Below, in pieces: positions 33,196 through 43,861 of a stretch of 64,000 nt of DNA. The DNA comes from Paenibacillus methanolicus (GTDB taxonomy: Bacteria > Bacillota > Bacilli > Paenibacillales > Paenibacillaceae). Numbering within the stretch: position 1 is the first letter of the stretch; each line of letters opens with the position of its first letter. A program made the position numbers and the translations under genes. Location of the stretch: assembly GCF_008124765.1 (NCBI RefSeq), contig NZ_VNHS01000011.1:1-64000 (forward strand), in the 5' to 3' direction. The notes under the pieces are model-generated. The model saw nothing but the letters and a program-made list of their open reading frames with translations. It was not told the DNA's origin and did not search any database.

Positions 33196-34078
33196 GAATG
33201 CGATCGGCTTGCAGCAGCGTCAATTTCTCCGGATTGACGACGTAAAACAAGTTGACGATCTGATCGTCGCGCACCTCGAACGACATGACGCCGTGCGGCC
33301 GCCCGTTCTTGAGCGTCACGATGCCGCTCAGCCCGTTCACTTCGGTGAACGCGAAACTGTACGCGCCCTCCGACTTGGCCTGGATGCCCATGAAGAAGCG
33401 AATAATCCGGTCCGCCCCCAAAATCGGCTTCGTCGCGGCGAGAATTTTGCCCCCGCCGTCATTGCGCATGACCGCATCCGCGGCCAGCACCTCGAGCAGC
33501 TTCGGCACGCTGCCGCTCTGCATCGCTTCCGCGAACCGCTGCACCAGCTCCATCGTCTTCCCCTGCAGCGACGGCGTGGCGAGCGGCGCCTCGCCGATGC
33601 CGCGCTTGGCCCGGCGGAAAATTTGACGGCAATTCACGCTGCTTTTCCCCACGACTTCCGCGATCTCGTCGTATTCGAAGTCCAGCACCTCCCGCAGCAG
33701 GAACACGGCCCGCTCCGTCCACGTCAGCTGCTGCAGCAGCAGCAAATAGGCGGTGGACAGCGACTCTTTGTGCACATACCGGCTCAACGGATCGCCCTCC
33801 AAGCTTCCGCCATCGTCCGTGATGACCGGCTCGGGCAGCCACGGCCCGATGTAGGTCTCACGCTTGCTCGCGCTGCCGCGCAGCTTGTCGATGCAGCGGT
33901 TAGCGACCATTTTGCACAAATACGATTTGGCGCTGCGCACGTTCTCCTCCGACACCTGGGCGAAGGCAATGAACGTATCCTGCACGATATCCTCCGCGTC
34001 CGCCGCGCTCCCCAGCATCCGATAGGCAAGCCCAATGAGCATGCTCCGATGCTCGCGGTATAATTGTTCTGTCTCCAT
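33182..34078 (-). CDS. ECF41-type RNA polymerase sigma factor (SigJ-like)
   Basis: 298 aa. Region 2 about 5-70 (YREHRSMLIGLAYRMLGSAADAEDIVQDTF), the ECF41 linker motif YIGPWLPEP (77-84), region 4 about 105-165 (LTWTERAVFLLREVLDFEYDEIAEVVGKSSVNCRQIFRRAK) and a SnoaL-like C-terminal domain ending in NPEKL (282-286), the ECF41 hallmark motif that tunes activity in place of an anti-sigma factor. No anti-sigma gene is adjacent. Its own start is preceded by a perfect ECF41 promoter (34125-34151), so it is likely autoregulated, and the oxidoreductase downstream has a second such promoter. Confidence 0.93.
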   Translation of the reverse strand: METEQLYREHRSMLIGLAYRMLGSAADAEDIVQDTFIAFAQVSEENVRSAKSYLCKMVANRCIDKLRGSASKRETYIGPWLPEPVITDDGGSLEGDPLSRYVHKESLSTAYLLLLQQLTWTERAVFLLREVLDFEYDEIAEVVGKSSVNCRQIFRRAKRGIGEAPLATPSLQGKTMELVQRFAEAMQSGSVPKLLEVLAADAVMRNDGGGKILAATKPILGADRIIRFFMGIQAKSEGAYSFAFTEVNGLSGIVTLKNGRPHGVMSFEVRDDQIVNLFYVVNPEKLTLLQADRIRPIA

Positions 34079-34124
34079 ATCCGCCTCACGCTCCGATCCG
34101 CATAACTATTCCCTTACCCAATAC

Positions 34125-34151
34125 GACGAACGGCGACGTCCGTTCGTGACA
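34125..34151 (-). promoter_or_regulatory. ECF41-type autoregulatory promoter of the sigma gene
   Basis: Minus-strand TGTCACG (34145-34151), exactly 16 bp, CGTC (34125-34128), about 45 bp before the sigma start. One mismatch from the published consensus TGTCACA-N16-CGTC. Confidence 0.75.
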
Positions 34152-34166
34152 ATGATGCGTCGCCCA

Positions 34167-34211
34167 AATAAAAAAGCACATCCACCTCGTCATCCGAGTC
34201 ATGATGTGCTT
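34167..34211 (-). terminator. Terminator of the SulP gene
   Basis: AAGCACATC and GATGTGCTT (minus strand) enclose a 20-nt loop and are followed by TTTTTATTTG, 19 bp past the stop. Confidence 0.8.
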
Positions 34212-34229
34212 GTCTTGGTCCGCGTTCTC

Positions 34230-35651
34230 TTATTGCGCCGTCTGCGCGGCGCCGCGATCCGTCCGGCTGACGGTTACCCGCTTGCCCGCCTTCGTCAATC
34301 GATCCACGGTCTTCGCGAGCGCCAGTTCGGCCGTATGATCCCATACCTTCGTGCCGGTCAGGTCGATGTGAACCTCTTCCGCTTCGCACGCATGTTCGAT
34401 GCGCGTCTCCAGTTCGGCAGCCGAGGCGAAGAACAATTGGCCTTGGATGCGATACGTCCGCTTCTTCCCTTCCCATTCGCTGCCAATCTGCATCCGCGAT
34501 GCGTTCACGGCGAAAAGGATGAAGCTGATGAGCACGCCGATGAGGACGCCAATCGCCAGATCATGCGTGGCCACCACGGCCCCGACCGTAATTAGCATGA
34601 CGATCGTCTCGCTGGCCGGCACCTCGTTCATCTTGAAGATCGACTTCCAGTCGAAAATCGAGATGCACACCATGAGCATAATGCCGACGAGCGCCGCCAT
34701 CGGCACCATCGCCAGCACGTCGCCAAGCACGAGCACGAGCAGCAGCAGGAAGAGCGCCGCCACGAGCGTGGACAACCGGTTCCGCCCGCCCATCTTCACG
34801 TTCAGCACGGATTCCGCCACGAGCGCGCAGCCGGCCATGCCGCCGAAGAAGCCCGCGACGAAGTTCGCGATGCCTTGTCCCCGCATCTCGCGGTTCTTGT
34901 CCGTCCGTTCCCCCGTCATCTCGTCCAACAGGTTATGCGTCAACAGCGTCTCGGTGAACCCGACGATCGCAAGCGAGAACGACGTCGGCAATATTATCAT
35001 CAGCGTCTCCCATGTGAATGGCACATCCGGGAACAGGAAAGCCGGCAGCGACGCGTCGATGTCGCCGACGCGGGCCACGCCGTCCATCCCGCTCGCCCAC
35101 ACCGCGAACGTGAGCAGCACGACCGCGACGAGCGGCGATGGGATCGCCTTGAAATAACGCGGCAAAATATAAATGATTGCCAGCGCGGCCGCAGCAAGCG
35201 CGTACATCGTCCACGACGCATCCTTGAAATAGCGCAGCTGCGACATGAAAATCAGGATCGCCAGCGCGTTGACGAAGCCGATCAGTACGCCTTGCGGCAC
35301 GAAATTCATTAGCTTCCCCAGCTTGAAGACGCCCATTAAATACTGAATGACGCCCGTCAGCACCGTGGCCGCGAACAAATACTGAATGCCGTGCTCTTCC
35401 ACCAGCGTCAGCATCAGCACCGCCATCGACCCTGCCGCCGCCGAGATCATGCCAGGCCTGCCGCCCAAGAACGTAATCAAAATCAAAATGCAGATCGTCG
35501 CGTAAATACCGACCTGCGGCGGTACGCCCGCCATGAACGAAAACGCGAGCGAGTCCGGGATGAGGGCAAGCGTGGCGGTCATCCCCGCCAGCACATTGCC
35601 TTTCACATCCGTCGTCCACTGCTCGCGCCATGAAGTTGCCATTAAAGCCAT
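34230..35651 (-). CDS. SulP family anion transporter with STAS domain
   Basis: 473 aa. About eleven to twelve transmembrane helices; SulP features include LALIPDSLAFSFMAGVPPQVGIYA, GRPGMISAAAGSMAVL, NALAILIFMSQL and GGMAGCALVAESVLNVKMGGRNRLSTL. A shortened STAS domain sits at about 395-465 (YRIQGQLFFASAAELETRI, VHIDLTGTKVWDHTAELAL). Transport of sulphate, bicarbonate or a related anion is expected; no carbonic anhydrase or sulphate gene is next to it, so the substrate is open. The first ATG follows GAGGTGG closely; a second ATG nine bases in is possible. Confidence 0.92.
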   Translation of the reverse strand: MALMATSWREQWTTDVKGNVLAGMTATLALIPDSLAFSFMAGVPPQVGIYATICILILITFLGGRPGMISAAAGSMAVLMLTLVEEHGIQYLFAATVLTGVIQYLMGVFKLGKLMNFVPQGVLIGFVNALAILIFMSQLRYFKDASWTMYALAAAALAIIYILPRYFKAIPSPLVAVVLLTFAVWASGMDGVARVGDIDASLPAFLFPDVPFTWETLMIILPTSFSLAIVGFTETLLTHNLLDEMTGERTDKNREMRGQGIANFVAGFFGGMAGCALVAESVLNVKMGGRNRLSTLVAALFLLLLVLVLGDVLAMVPMAALVGIMLMVCISIFDWKSIFKMNEVPASETIVMLITVGAVVATHDLAIGVLIGVLISFILFAVNASRMQIGSEWEGKKRTYRIQGQLFFASAAELETRIEHACEAEEVHIDLTGTKVWDHTAELALAKTVDRLTKAGKRVTVSRTDRGAAQTAQ

Positions 35652-35718
35652 AGTCCACCTCGTCCTGAAAGAAGATCCCGTACCATACCGTCCCAGCCGG
35701 GGGTGATTCGCTTCGGTT

Positions 35719-35748
35719 ATGATACCCTCTTTAGGATGATGCAGTCAA
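35719..35748 (-). promoter_or_regulatory. Promoter of the SulP gene
   Basis: Minus-strand -35 TTGACT (35743-35748), 18-bp spacer, -10 TATCAT (35719-35724), about 65 bp before the start. Confidence 0.65.
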
Positions 35749-35789
35749 GCATTTTCATTAGTTACTTCCTATTGGTAATCGCGTGCCGA

Positions 35790-36596
35790 TTACTTCGCCG
35801 CAACCGCGTTCGCTTGGCGGTAAGCCTCGCGCTTCGCCTCGCGATCGCTCTCCTTCAGCTTCGGACACGAGTAGCAATATTCCTTCGAACCGGTCTTGTA
35901 ATACATGCAGCAGACGTTCTTCATTCGCATCTGTTTGTTGCAGTCGCGCATATCTTCAATGTATCTCGGCTTGGCCGTGAACGGGTTCTTCGCGCGGTCC
36001 AGAAGCGCCGGATCCAGCTGCTTCAGCAGCTCGTAGTCTTGGGTAAGCCGGTTCTTCGCCGATTCGTCTTCCAGCGTAGTCAGGAGATAGTCCACGTAGT
36101 AGTTCGAGTAGGTCGGCATTTGGCCCCACAGGTGGCCGATGTTGATGCCGGAGACCGTCTCGATCGAGCGGAAGATCGGCAGAATCGTCTCGTTGTAGAA
36201 TTCGCCCAGCGCATCCGTTACCCACTCTTCCCGCTCCGCTTCGCCGATCGGGCCTGCCGGGCAATCCGTGCCGATGACGAACGAGATTTTATAATAGGTG
36301 CCCATGGAGATGAGTTGAAGCGTTATCTGATCGAGCGAAGCCGGCAGCCGGCGATTCCAGAGCGACAACGCCGCTTGAAAGCCTTGGGCGAAGCTGCCGA
36401 ACGTGCTGCCGAAAATCGCGCCCACCGTATCGAGGCCTTCCGCCTTGAGCAGCGGCACGTACGTGTCCAGCACTTGGCGGACGACTTCCGGACGGAGCAA
36501 ATCCGCCGCCGGCACCGTCATGAGCGCCTGCTCCTGCAAGCTCGTGCGTATGCCGAACGTCTGCTCCAGCTTGCCGTAATCGATCGTGTTCTCCAT
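35790..36596 (-). CDS. FhuF-like ferric siderophore reductase
   Basis: 268 aa. The C-terminal 2Fe-2S motif typical of FhuF is clear: VCCMYYKTGSKEYCYSCPKLK (CC-x10-C-x2-C). The N-terminal IucA/FhuF-like region contains AIFGSTFGSFAQGFQAALSLW and YKISFVIGTDCPAG. The protein would reduce ferric siderophores in the cytoplasm to release iron. AAGGAGG precedes the ATG. A Fur-box-like sequence overlaps the promoter, consistent with iron repression; no siderophore transporter is adjacent. Confidence 0.88.
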   Translation of the reverse strand: MENTIDYGKLEQTFGIRTSLQEQALMTVPAADLLRPEVVRQVLDTYVPLLKAEGLDTVGAIFGSTFGSFAQGFQAALSLWNRRLPASLDQITLQLISMGTYYKISFVIGTDCPAGPIGEAEREEWVTDALGEFYNETILPIFRSIETVSGINIGHLWGQMPTYSNYYVDYLLTTLEDESAKNRLTQDYELLKQLDPALLDRAKNPFTAKPRYIEDMRDCNKQMRMKNVCCMYYKTGSKEYCYSCPKLKESDREAKREAYRQANAVAAK

Positions 36597-36757
36597 CCTC
36601 GCGCGCCTCCTTGGTTCCCGACCGGTTACGGTCCAGATCTCATTCTCATCGTTCGCTCTTCTATATGCTTAGCAGCGATAGGCTTGGGATCCTCTGCAGT
36701 CCGCCAACAACCTATACGCAGCATGAATATTCCGATATCGGGAATCGTATCCCACCA

Positions 36758-36786
36758 TTATTGATTCTCATTCTCAATTCATTATA
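36758..36786 (-). promoter_or_regulatory. Promoter -10 and Fur box of the FhuF-like gene
   Basis: Minus-strand TATAAT (36781-36786) is followed by TTGAGAATGAGAATCAATAA (36761-36780), a good match to the Fur consensus built from GATAAT repeats. The -35 is poor. A second, weaker GATGAGAATGAGAT lies at 36639-36650 near the ribosome site. The leader is about 165 nt. Confidence 0.75.
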
Positions 36787-36828
36787 GCCGATTTGCGAAC
36801 TGAGAACTAGTTTCAATTACAAAAAATA

Positions 36829-36860
36829 AAGACGCTTCCTCCGATTCGGAGAAAGCGTCT
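36829..36860 (-). terminator. Terminator of nrdIEF
   Basis: Minus-strand AGACGCTTTCTCCG pairs with CGGAGGAAGCGTCT (two small mismatches), followed by TTTATTTTTTG. Confidence 0.9.
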
Positions 36861-36907
36861 GAAGGCGGGGCCAGCCGAAACCGGTCCCGCTTATGCGATC
36901 ATTATCG

Positions 36908-37864
36908 TTAGAACCGGAAATCGTCGTCCGTCAGCGGCTCGACGTGGATCGTGCGCACATAGCCGTTGCCCTTCTTCGAGAAGAAGTCATGCTGCTTCGT
37001 GCGCGTGCTGATGCCGTTGAACACGATTGGGTTAACGTCCTCTTCCGGGAAGATCGGATCAAGGCCAAGGTTCATGAGCGCTTTGTTCGCATTGTAGCGC
37101 ACGAACTTCTTCACATCCTCGGTCAAGCCGACGGAGTCATAGAGCGACTCCGTGTACTTCTCTTCATTCGCGTGCAGCAGCTGCAGCAAGCCGTGGAACG
37201 TCTCGAGCGCCTCTCGCTGCTCTTCCGCGTCCAGCTTCGCGAACACTTCCTGCGCCAGGACGCCGACGTACAAGCCGTGAATGCTCTCGTCGCGCAGGAT
37301 AAGGTCGATGATTTCGCCGCTGCTCGTCATTTTGCCTTGGCCGGCCAGGTAGAGCGGGTAGAAGAAGCCGCTGTAGAACAGGTAGCTCTCCAGCAGCACC
37401 GATGCCGCCATCGCCAAATAGAGGCTCTTCGGCGAGTCGATGTCCTTGTAGTACTGGGAAATGGTCTCCGCCTTGAGCTGCAGATGTTCATTGTTCTCGA
37501 CCCAGCGGAACACGCCGTCGATCTCTTCCGTGGACGCCAGCGTCGTGAAGATGCTGGAGTACGACTTCGCGTGGATCTGCTCCATCATGCCCATGAAGCC
37601 AAGCACCGCTTTACGCTGCAGGCCGTCGACATGCTCGAGAATCTTCGGCATGCCTACGCCGCCTTGTACGGTATCGAGCAGCGTCAGGCCGCCCAGCACC
37701 TTCATGTACAGCTCGCGCTCCGCGTCGTTCAGCGTCAACCACGACATTTTGTCGTCGGAGAGCGGAATTTCCTCGTCGGTCCAGAATTGCATAATATTCT
37801 GATTCCAGAACGTGATCGTAAAATCATCGTCCGGTCGGTTCCAATTGACAGCTCTCATGCTCAT
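36908..37864 (-). CDS. nrdF: Class Ib ribonucleotide reductase beta subunit
   Basis: 318 aa. Class Ib R2 features: N-terminal [22 protein letters not shown], metal ligands in [21 protein letters not shown] (E, H and the radical tyrosine next to it), [11 protein letters not shown] and [14 protein letters not shown] (E and H), and a C-terminal tail ending DDDFRF for docking to the large subunit. It holds the dimanganese or di-iron/tyrosyl radical cofactor. It follows nrdE by 36 bp with a clear GGGAAGGGG ribosome site. Confidence 0.97.
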   Translation of the reverse strand: MSMRAVNWNRPDDDFTITFWNQNIMQFWTDEEIPLSDDKMSWLTLNDAERELYMKVLGGLTLLDTVQGGVGMPKILEHVDGLQRKAVLGFMGMMEQIHAKSYSSIFTTLASTEEIDGVFRWVENNEHLQLKAETISQYYKDIDSPKSLYLAMAASVLLESYLFYSGFFYPLYLAGQGKMTSSGEIIDLILRDESIHGLYVGVLAQEVFAKLDAEEQREALETFHGLLQLLHANEEKYTESLYDSVGLTEDVKKFVRYNANKALMNLGLDPIFPEEDVNPIVFNGISTRTKQHDFFSKKGNGYVRTIHVEPLTDDDFRF

Positions 37865-37900
37865 GCGTGTTTCCCCTTCCCATCGGTAAAACTGCGCGGT

Positions 37901-40346
<2,446 letters not shown>

Positions 40347-40432
40347 TTATACACAGATACTACGAAACGCGTTCGTAAGTATGCTATACACAGTCTGCCT
40401 CGACTTCAACCATATGTAGTCGGCCGAAACTA

Positions 40433-40461
40433 AATCTATATCAATATATAGTGTTTGTCAA
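40433..40461 (-). promoter_or_regulatory. nrdIEF promoter with NrdR box
   Basis: Minus-strand -35 TTGACA (40456-40461), 17-bp spacer, -10 TAGATT (40433-40438). The spacer is almost entirely ACACTATATATTGATA (40439-40454), matching the NrdR box consensus acaCwAtATaTwGtgt in its left half. Repressor binding there would block RNA polymerase. TSS about 90 bp before nrdI. Confidence 0.82.
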
Positions 40462-40542
40462 TCGTTCTCCCCCTCAGAATCTCGCATGGAAAGCCCTCTG
40501 CCCAGCAACTGCGCGCCTTTGCTAGATTCTAAAAATTTTTCG

Positions 40543-40641
40543 ACAAAAAAAGCGCCGTTTCGTAGCAATCGGCGGTAAGCCTTTTCACTGCGGCACTTCT
40601 GGAATTCCTGCCCGAAATTCCGTTATTCCGGAATTTTTTTT
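40543..40641. terminator. Two oppositely directed terminators upstream of nrdI
   Basis: On the minus strand CGCCG and CGGCG enclose a 12-nt loop and are followed by CTTTTTTTG (about 40543-40577). On the plus strand AAATTCCG and CGGAATTT enclose 6 nt and run into T8 (40615-40641). No gene is visible between them and the next features, so they either bound a small unrecognised transcript or insulate the nrd promoter. Confidence 0.5.
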
Positions 40642-40646
40642 GCCCT

Positions 40647-40712
40647 TGTGGACAGCTTGTGGACGGGATGCGAAGCGGTTGTGGACGGGGTGTGGATGGC
40701 GTGTGGACGATT
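40647..40712. repeat. 11-bp tandem array of TGTGGACGG-type units
   Basis: Six units start at 40647, 40658, 40669 (degenerate, TGCGAA), 40680, 40691 and 40702, exactly 11 bp apart. Five read TGTGGA followed by C/T and a G-rich tail. TGTGGATGG is 7 of 9 like the DnaA box TGTGGATAA. A closer DnaA-box variant, TTATCAACA, lies at 40762-40770. Confidence 0.8.
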
Positions 40713-40775
40713 GTCGAATGCGGGGAGGAAAACATTGGAGCGGTTTCGTTGCGCGCGACATTTATCAACAGTCCG

Positions 40776-40791
40776 ACACTAGATATAGTGT
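40776..40791. promoter_or_regulatory. Second NrdR box
   Basis: ACACTAGATATAGTGT is a full, nearly symmetrical NrdR box, about 335 bp upstream of the first. Paired NrdR boxes normally lie about 30 bp apart, so the spacing is unusual. It is adjacent to the DnaA-like site and the 11-bp array. Confidence 0.7.
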
Positions 40792-40941
40792 TGCCTGCCT
40801 ATGGTTGGGTCGGAGGCGAGTACGGTACCGGAGGACGGAGTTGATACGGTCGATTGCAGGACTTTGAAAATCGGGGAGTCGCGACGGGGGCGAACCGCTT
40901 GTTAAGGCGGCTGCGCGAGCGAACCTCTTTTTAAGATAATT

Positions 40942-40983
40942 TTCAGCTACGCTTTAGGAAGGCTTCAGCTTGCCGCGCTATAG
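40942..40983 (+). promoter_or_regulatory. Phased TTCAGCT direct repeats and -10 before the 129-aa gene
   Basis: TTCAGCT (40942), TTTAGGA (40953) and TTCAGCT (40964) are spaced by exactly 11 bp, the pattern of OmpR/PhoB-type response-regulator sites, followed by CTATAGT (-10-like, 40978-40984). The stretch 40792-40941 holds nothing else recognisable. Confidence 0.5.
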
Positions 40984-41035
40984 TGGGAAACAATGGCATG
41001 ATGCCGCAAGCACGCTAAAGGAGGAACGCCCGCCG

Positions 41036-41425
41036 ATGACCACCACGCGACGACGCGCCAGGCTCGCCCTTAACCTCATCCTCTCGCTGGTTCTGTTCGC
41101 CTCCGGCGCGGCCGCCCTGGCGTCCGCGGACCGCTGGTTCGCCGGGACGGCACGAACGGCCGGAGCGCCTGGCGGTCCGGCGCTGCACGCTCACGTCAAA
41201 TCCGCGGTTGCGGAGAGGATCATGGGCACGCGGCTGCCGGAGCCCGGTCCCCCGCTCGGCTTCTTCGCTAGACTCTGCCTGCTGATCGCGGTCGATCTGG
41301 CCGCCGTCAGCGCCATGCTGCTGGCCGTGTCGCGCGCGGTTCGCGATATGCGGTCGTTGCGAAGCTCGCCAGAGCCGCGTCCAGGAGAGGCCGCGCGACG
41401 TCCTCCGACCGTCGGACGGTCATAG
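41036..41425 (+). CDS. Small two-helix membrane protein (hypothetical)
   Basis: 129 aa from the ATG at 41036, behind AAAGGAGG. Basic N-terminus (MTTTRRRAR), a helix at about 10-30 (LALNLILSLVLFASGAAALA), an external loop and a second helix at about 80-102 (FFARLCLLIAVDLAAVSAMLLAVS), then a basic, proline-rich tail. The topology resembles small accessory or sensor proteins, but I do not recognise the family. Its end overlaps the end of the converging gene at 41420 by 6 bp. Phased upstream repeats suggest two-component control. Confidence 0.6.
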   Translation: MTTTRRRARLALNLILSLVLFASGAAALASADRWFAGTARTAGAPGGPALHAHVKSAVAERIMGTRLPEPGPPLGFFARLCLLIAVDLAAVSAMLLAVSRAVRDMRSLRSSPEPRPGEAARRPPTVGRS

Positions 41426-41929
41426 AAGCGGCACCCGGAAGAGGACCAGCCATACGCCCGCGCAAACGACGCTCAGCGCATAGGCCGTCCTTGGTCGCTT
41501 GCTGTGCAGCGCCAGCATCGGGAACATTTCGCAATAGAAGAGAAGCGACCACGTCATGCTCCACCCGTTATGATGCGAAATCCCCTTCAGCGAGAGGAAC
41601 AACCACTCCCACGACGCGTACGCCGCGATCCAGCCCAACATATACCGCCCCTTCGCCGCCCAATTTCTTTCCCACGGATAACGCGCCAAATACAGCAGCG
41701 CCGTTAGCGGCAGAAACAGCAGCGTGTACAGCAATTCGGTCGCGAAGCGGCTGCCTATCGGTCTATGCAGCTCATACACCCATAACGGATAGCGCGAGCA
41801 GAGATAGTGGTAGGTCAAATCGCAAACGATAATGTACAGGATGGTGGCATGATAGCTCCTCCATTTCGCGAACGCGGCTTGCTTCCAATTGATGACGAGC
41901 AGCGCCGCGACGACGCCGATATGCATCAT
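41420..41929 (-). CDS. CBO0543-family membrane protein
   Basis: 169 aa, five or six transmembrane helices. The layout and motifs NWKQAAFAKWRSYHATILYIIVCDLTYHYL, GWIAAYASWEWLFLSLKGISHHNGWSMTWSLLFYCEMFPML match the CBO0543 family, widespread in Paenibacillus and clostridia, function unknown. Converges on the preceding gene, and no operon partner is visible. The start codon is followed at once by a second Met (MMHIG). Confidence 0.8.
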   Translation of the reverse strand: MMHIGVVAALLVINWKQAAFAKWRSYHATILYIIVCDLTYHYLCSRYPLWVYELHRPIGSRFATELLYTLLFLPLTALLYLARYPWERNWAAKGRYMLGWIAAYASWEWLFLSLKGISHHNGWSMTWSLLFYCEMFPMLALHSKRPRTAYALSVVCAGVWLVLFRVPLL

Positions 41930-42115
41930 ACCTCGGTTACCTCTTTCGAATTACAGGATTTCCCAACATTATGGACGCTTTCTCCCGCCCTCATACGAGT
42001 TATTTTCCAATTAATTGTAAATTTTCTCAATGACGCAGGTTACGACGACTATGGCCTATTCTAATTTAGCTGGACCATGCAAGCGAAGGCCGTGCCTTTA
42101 TATCGGATTTAATTT

Positions 42116-42143
42116 GGTTTCGGGTTTCGGGTTTCGGGTTTCG
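42116..42143. repeat. Heptamer tandem repeat (GGTTTCG) x4
   Basis: Four perfect head-to-tail copies of GGTTTCG in the intergenic stretch 41930-42325 between the CBO0543 gene and the ECF sigma gene. Nothing else in this stretch was recognised apart from possible promoter DNA for the gene at 41929. Confidence 0.9.
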
Positions 42144-42325
42144 CTCGTCGGCGGCGGAAGCCGAGAGGATCGAGGATTAAGGCCGGCCCTTGACCGGCTT
42201 TGGCGAAAGAACGGGGAAACAGAGGTTATTATGAAGCGTTACGGAACGCGTTGCTTCCCGTCGCGCCCGGGAAAGTCGGATTCCGCTCCGGCTTCCCTTG
42301 TTATCGCGGACTGCGGTTATTCCGG

Positions 42326-42910
42326 CTACCCTAGCCGCATCAACGCATCCGTCCAGCGGTCCACGGCAAGCGCTCGTTCGCCCGCTTGGCGTACGGGACC
42401 CGGGCGCTCCGGCCTGAAGCCGGTCTCGTACGATGCGGCCGTTCGCTTGCGGAGCGTGGATTTGGAGCGATGCAGCACCATTTTGACCGCGGGCACCGTG
42501 CAGCCTAGCCGCTGCGCGATATCCAGATAAGAATACCCGAGCACCTCGGCCAGCATAAGCATCTCGACTTCCCGCTCCGACAGCGTCTCGGCCATCCATT
42601 CCATCATCCCCCGCACGGTCGCGTAATTCGGGTCGTGGGTCGGATGCTGCATCGCTTCATCCACCGGGACGTGCACGCTTCGCCGTCTGCGGTGGGCGTC
42701 GATCGTCAGATTGCGGGCGATCTTGTACAGCAGCGAACGCGGATGCCGAAACTCGCCGGCTTTGCGGAAATGCTGGTAAGCTCGCAGCATAACGTCTTGA
42801 AATAAATCCTCGGCTTCCCATGCATTCGCCGTCAAATAGCGGCAGTACGTCCGAAGATGCGCAAAATGCGGCGTCACGGCATCCTCGAACTCGGTCGTCC
42901 ACGGCGGCAT
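42326..42910 (-). CDS. ECF-type RNA polymerase sigma factor
   Basis: 194 aa. Region 2 about 10-75 (HFAHLRTYCRYLTANAWEAEDLFQDVMLRAYQHFRKAGEFRHPRSLLYKIARNLTIDAHRRRR) and region 4 about 105-155 (LSEREVEMLMLAEVLGYSYLDIAQRLGCTVPAVKMVLHRSKSTLRKR), with about 35 extra residues at the C-terminus. No anti-sigma gene is next to it. It lies downstream of the lipase-like gene on the same strand (about 100 bp gap). Its regulon cannot be told from the window. Confidence 0.9.
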   Translation of the reverse strand: MPPWTTEFEDAVTPHFAHLRTYCRYLTANAWEAEDLFQDVMLRAYQHFRKAGEFRHPRSLLYKIARNLTIDAHRRRRSVHVPVDEAMQHPTHDPNYATVRGMMEWMAETLSEREVEMLMLAEVLGYSYLDIAQRLGCTVPAVKMVLHRSKSTLRKRTAASYETGFRPERPGPVRQAGERALAVDRWTDALMRLG

Positions 42911-43009
42911 CGCTCTTTCCCTCCCGGTCGCAAGTTCGTCTGCTACCAGTGTACCAGCGCAATGTGAACAACCGATGTCCGCGCGGGCCGCCGAGGATGG
43001 CCGCGTTGT

Positions 43010-43861
43010 TTATGCTTCAACGGCGATGCGCCGCGCATTCAGCCATAACAACATGCTGGCGAACACCTCGCTTCGGCCCCGCTCGTTGTGCAGCTCGTGC
43101 TTGAAGCCCGGCCAGGCCATGAATTCGCACGTCTCGCCCGCGTATTCGGCGAACTGTCGGCTGGCCGCAAGCGAGGTCACCTTGTCATCCCCGCCGTGCA
43201 TAAGCAGCGTCGGCACGGTCAGCCCGGACGCGTGCGCAAGCGCCCACAGCCCCGCCCGCTGCACGCCGAAGAAGAACGCCGCCGTAATATTCCCGTGCCC
43301 GAGCGGATCCTCGATATACCGTTTGGCCATCTCCGGGTCGGTCGTCAAGTTCTGCACGGCCAGCGGGCGCGCGTTCGAGAAGGCCGGGTATACCTTCTCC
43401 ACGATCCGGCCCACGACGACCGACAACTTCGGCGGTTGAAAGGCCAGCTTCAGCCAGGGACCCGTGATAATGGCTCCCGCCAGCTCCGGCTTGCGGCGCA
43501 GCAGATAATTGATCGCCACGTTGCCGCCCATGCTGTGTCCGAACAAAAAGCACGGCAAGCCCGGATAGCGCTCGGCCGCCTGCTTTAGCAGCCAATCCAC
43601 GCCTTCAAGCAGCGCCTCGTACGTCGGCGTATGGCCGCGCTTGCCTTCCGTGCGCCCATGCCCACGCTGATCGAACGCGAGCACCGCCCAGCCGTCGACC
43701 GTCAGCATGCCCGCTACGTGCTCGTAGCGCCCTGCATGCTCGCCCATGCCGTGCACGATGCAGACGACGCCTTTGACGAACGCGCCCGGCTCCGGCGTCC
43801 ATTCGCAGCCGAACATGCGGGTGCCGTCCGCTGCCTTCCAAACGAGTTCCTTGTGGATCAT
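43010..43861 (-). CDS. Alpha/beta hydrolase, monoacylglycerol lipase-like
   Basis: 283 aa. Serine-aminopeptidase S33/Hydrolase_4 type: oxyanion region VHGMGEHAGRYEHVA, nucleophile S110 in FLFGHSMGGN, acid in LLMHGGDDKVTS (about 227) and histidine in GFKHELHNE (about 255). FDQRGHGRTEGKRGH is characteristic of monoacylglycerol lipases and lysophospholipases. No signal peptide, so cytoplasmic or membrane-peripheral. AAGGAGG precedes the ATG. Confidence 0.9.
   Translation of the reverse strand: MIHKELVWKAADGTRMFGCEWTPEPGAFVKGVVCIVHGMGEHAGRYEHVAGMLTVDGWAVLAFDQRGHGRTEGKRGHTPTYEALLEGVDWLLKQAAERYPGLPCFLFGHSMGGNVAINYLLRRKPELAGAIITGPWLKLAFQPPKLSVVVGRIVEKVYPAFSNARPLAVQNLTTDPEMAKRYIEDPLGHGNITAAFFFGVQRAGLWALAHASGLTVPTLLMHGGDDKVTSLAASRQFAEYAGETCEFMAWPGFKHELHNERGRSEVFASMLLWLNARRIAVEA

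Noticed and set aside
40529-40768. A 79-codon minus-strand frame through the 11-bp repeats
   Set aside because: TTG start without ribosome site, and the repeat array makes a low-complexity proline/threonine peptide. Regulatory DNA is a better explanation.
40640-40800. Replication origin
   Set aside because: DnaA-like units are partial matches, and there is no dnaA/dnaN, AT-rich unwinding element or recF nearby.
42116-42143. CRISPR-like repeat
   Set aside because: The units are 7 bp, directly adjacent and without spacers; no cas genes anywhere in the window.
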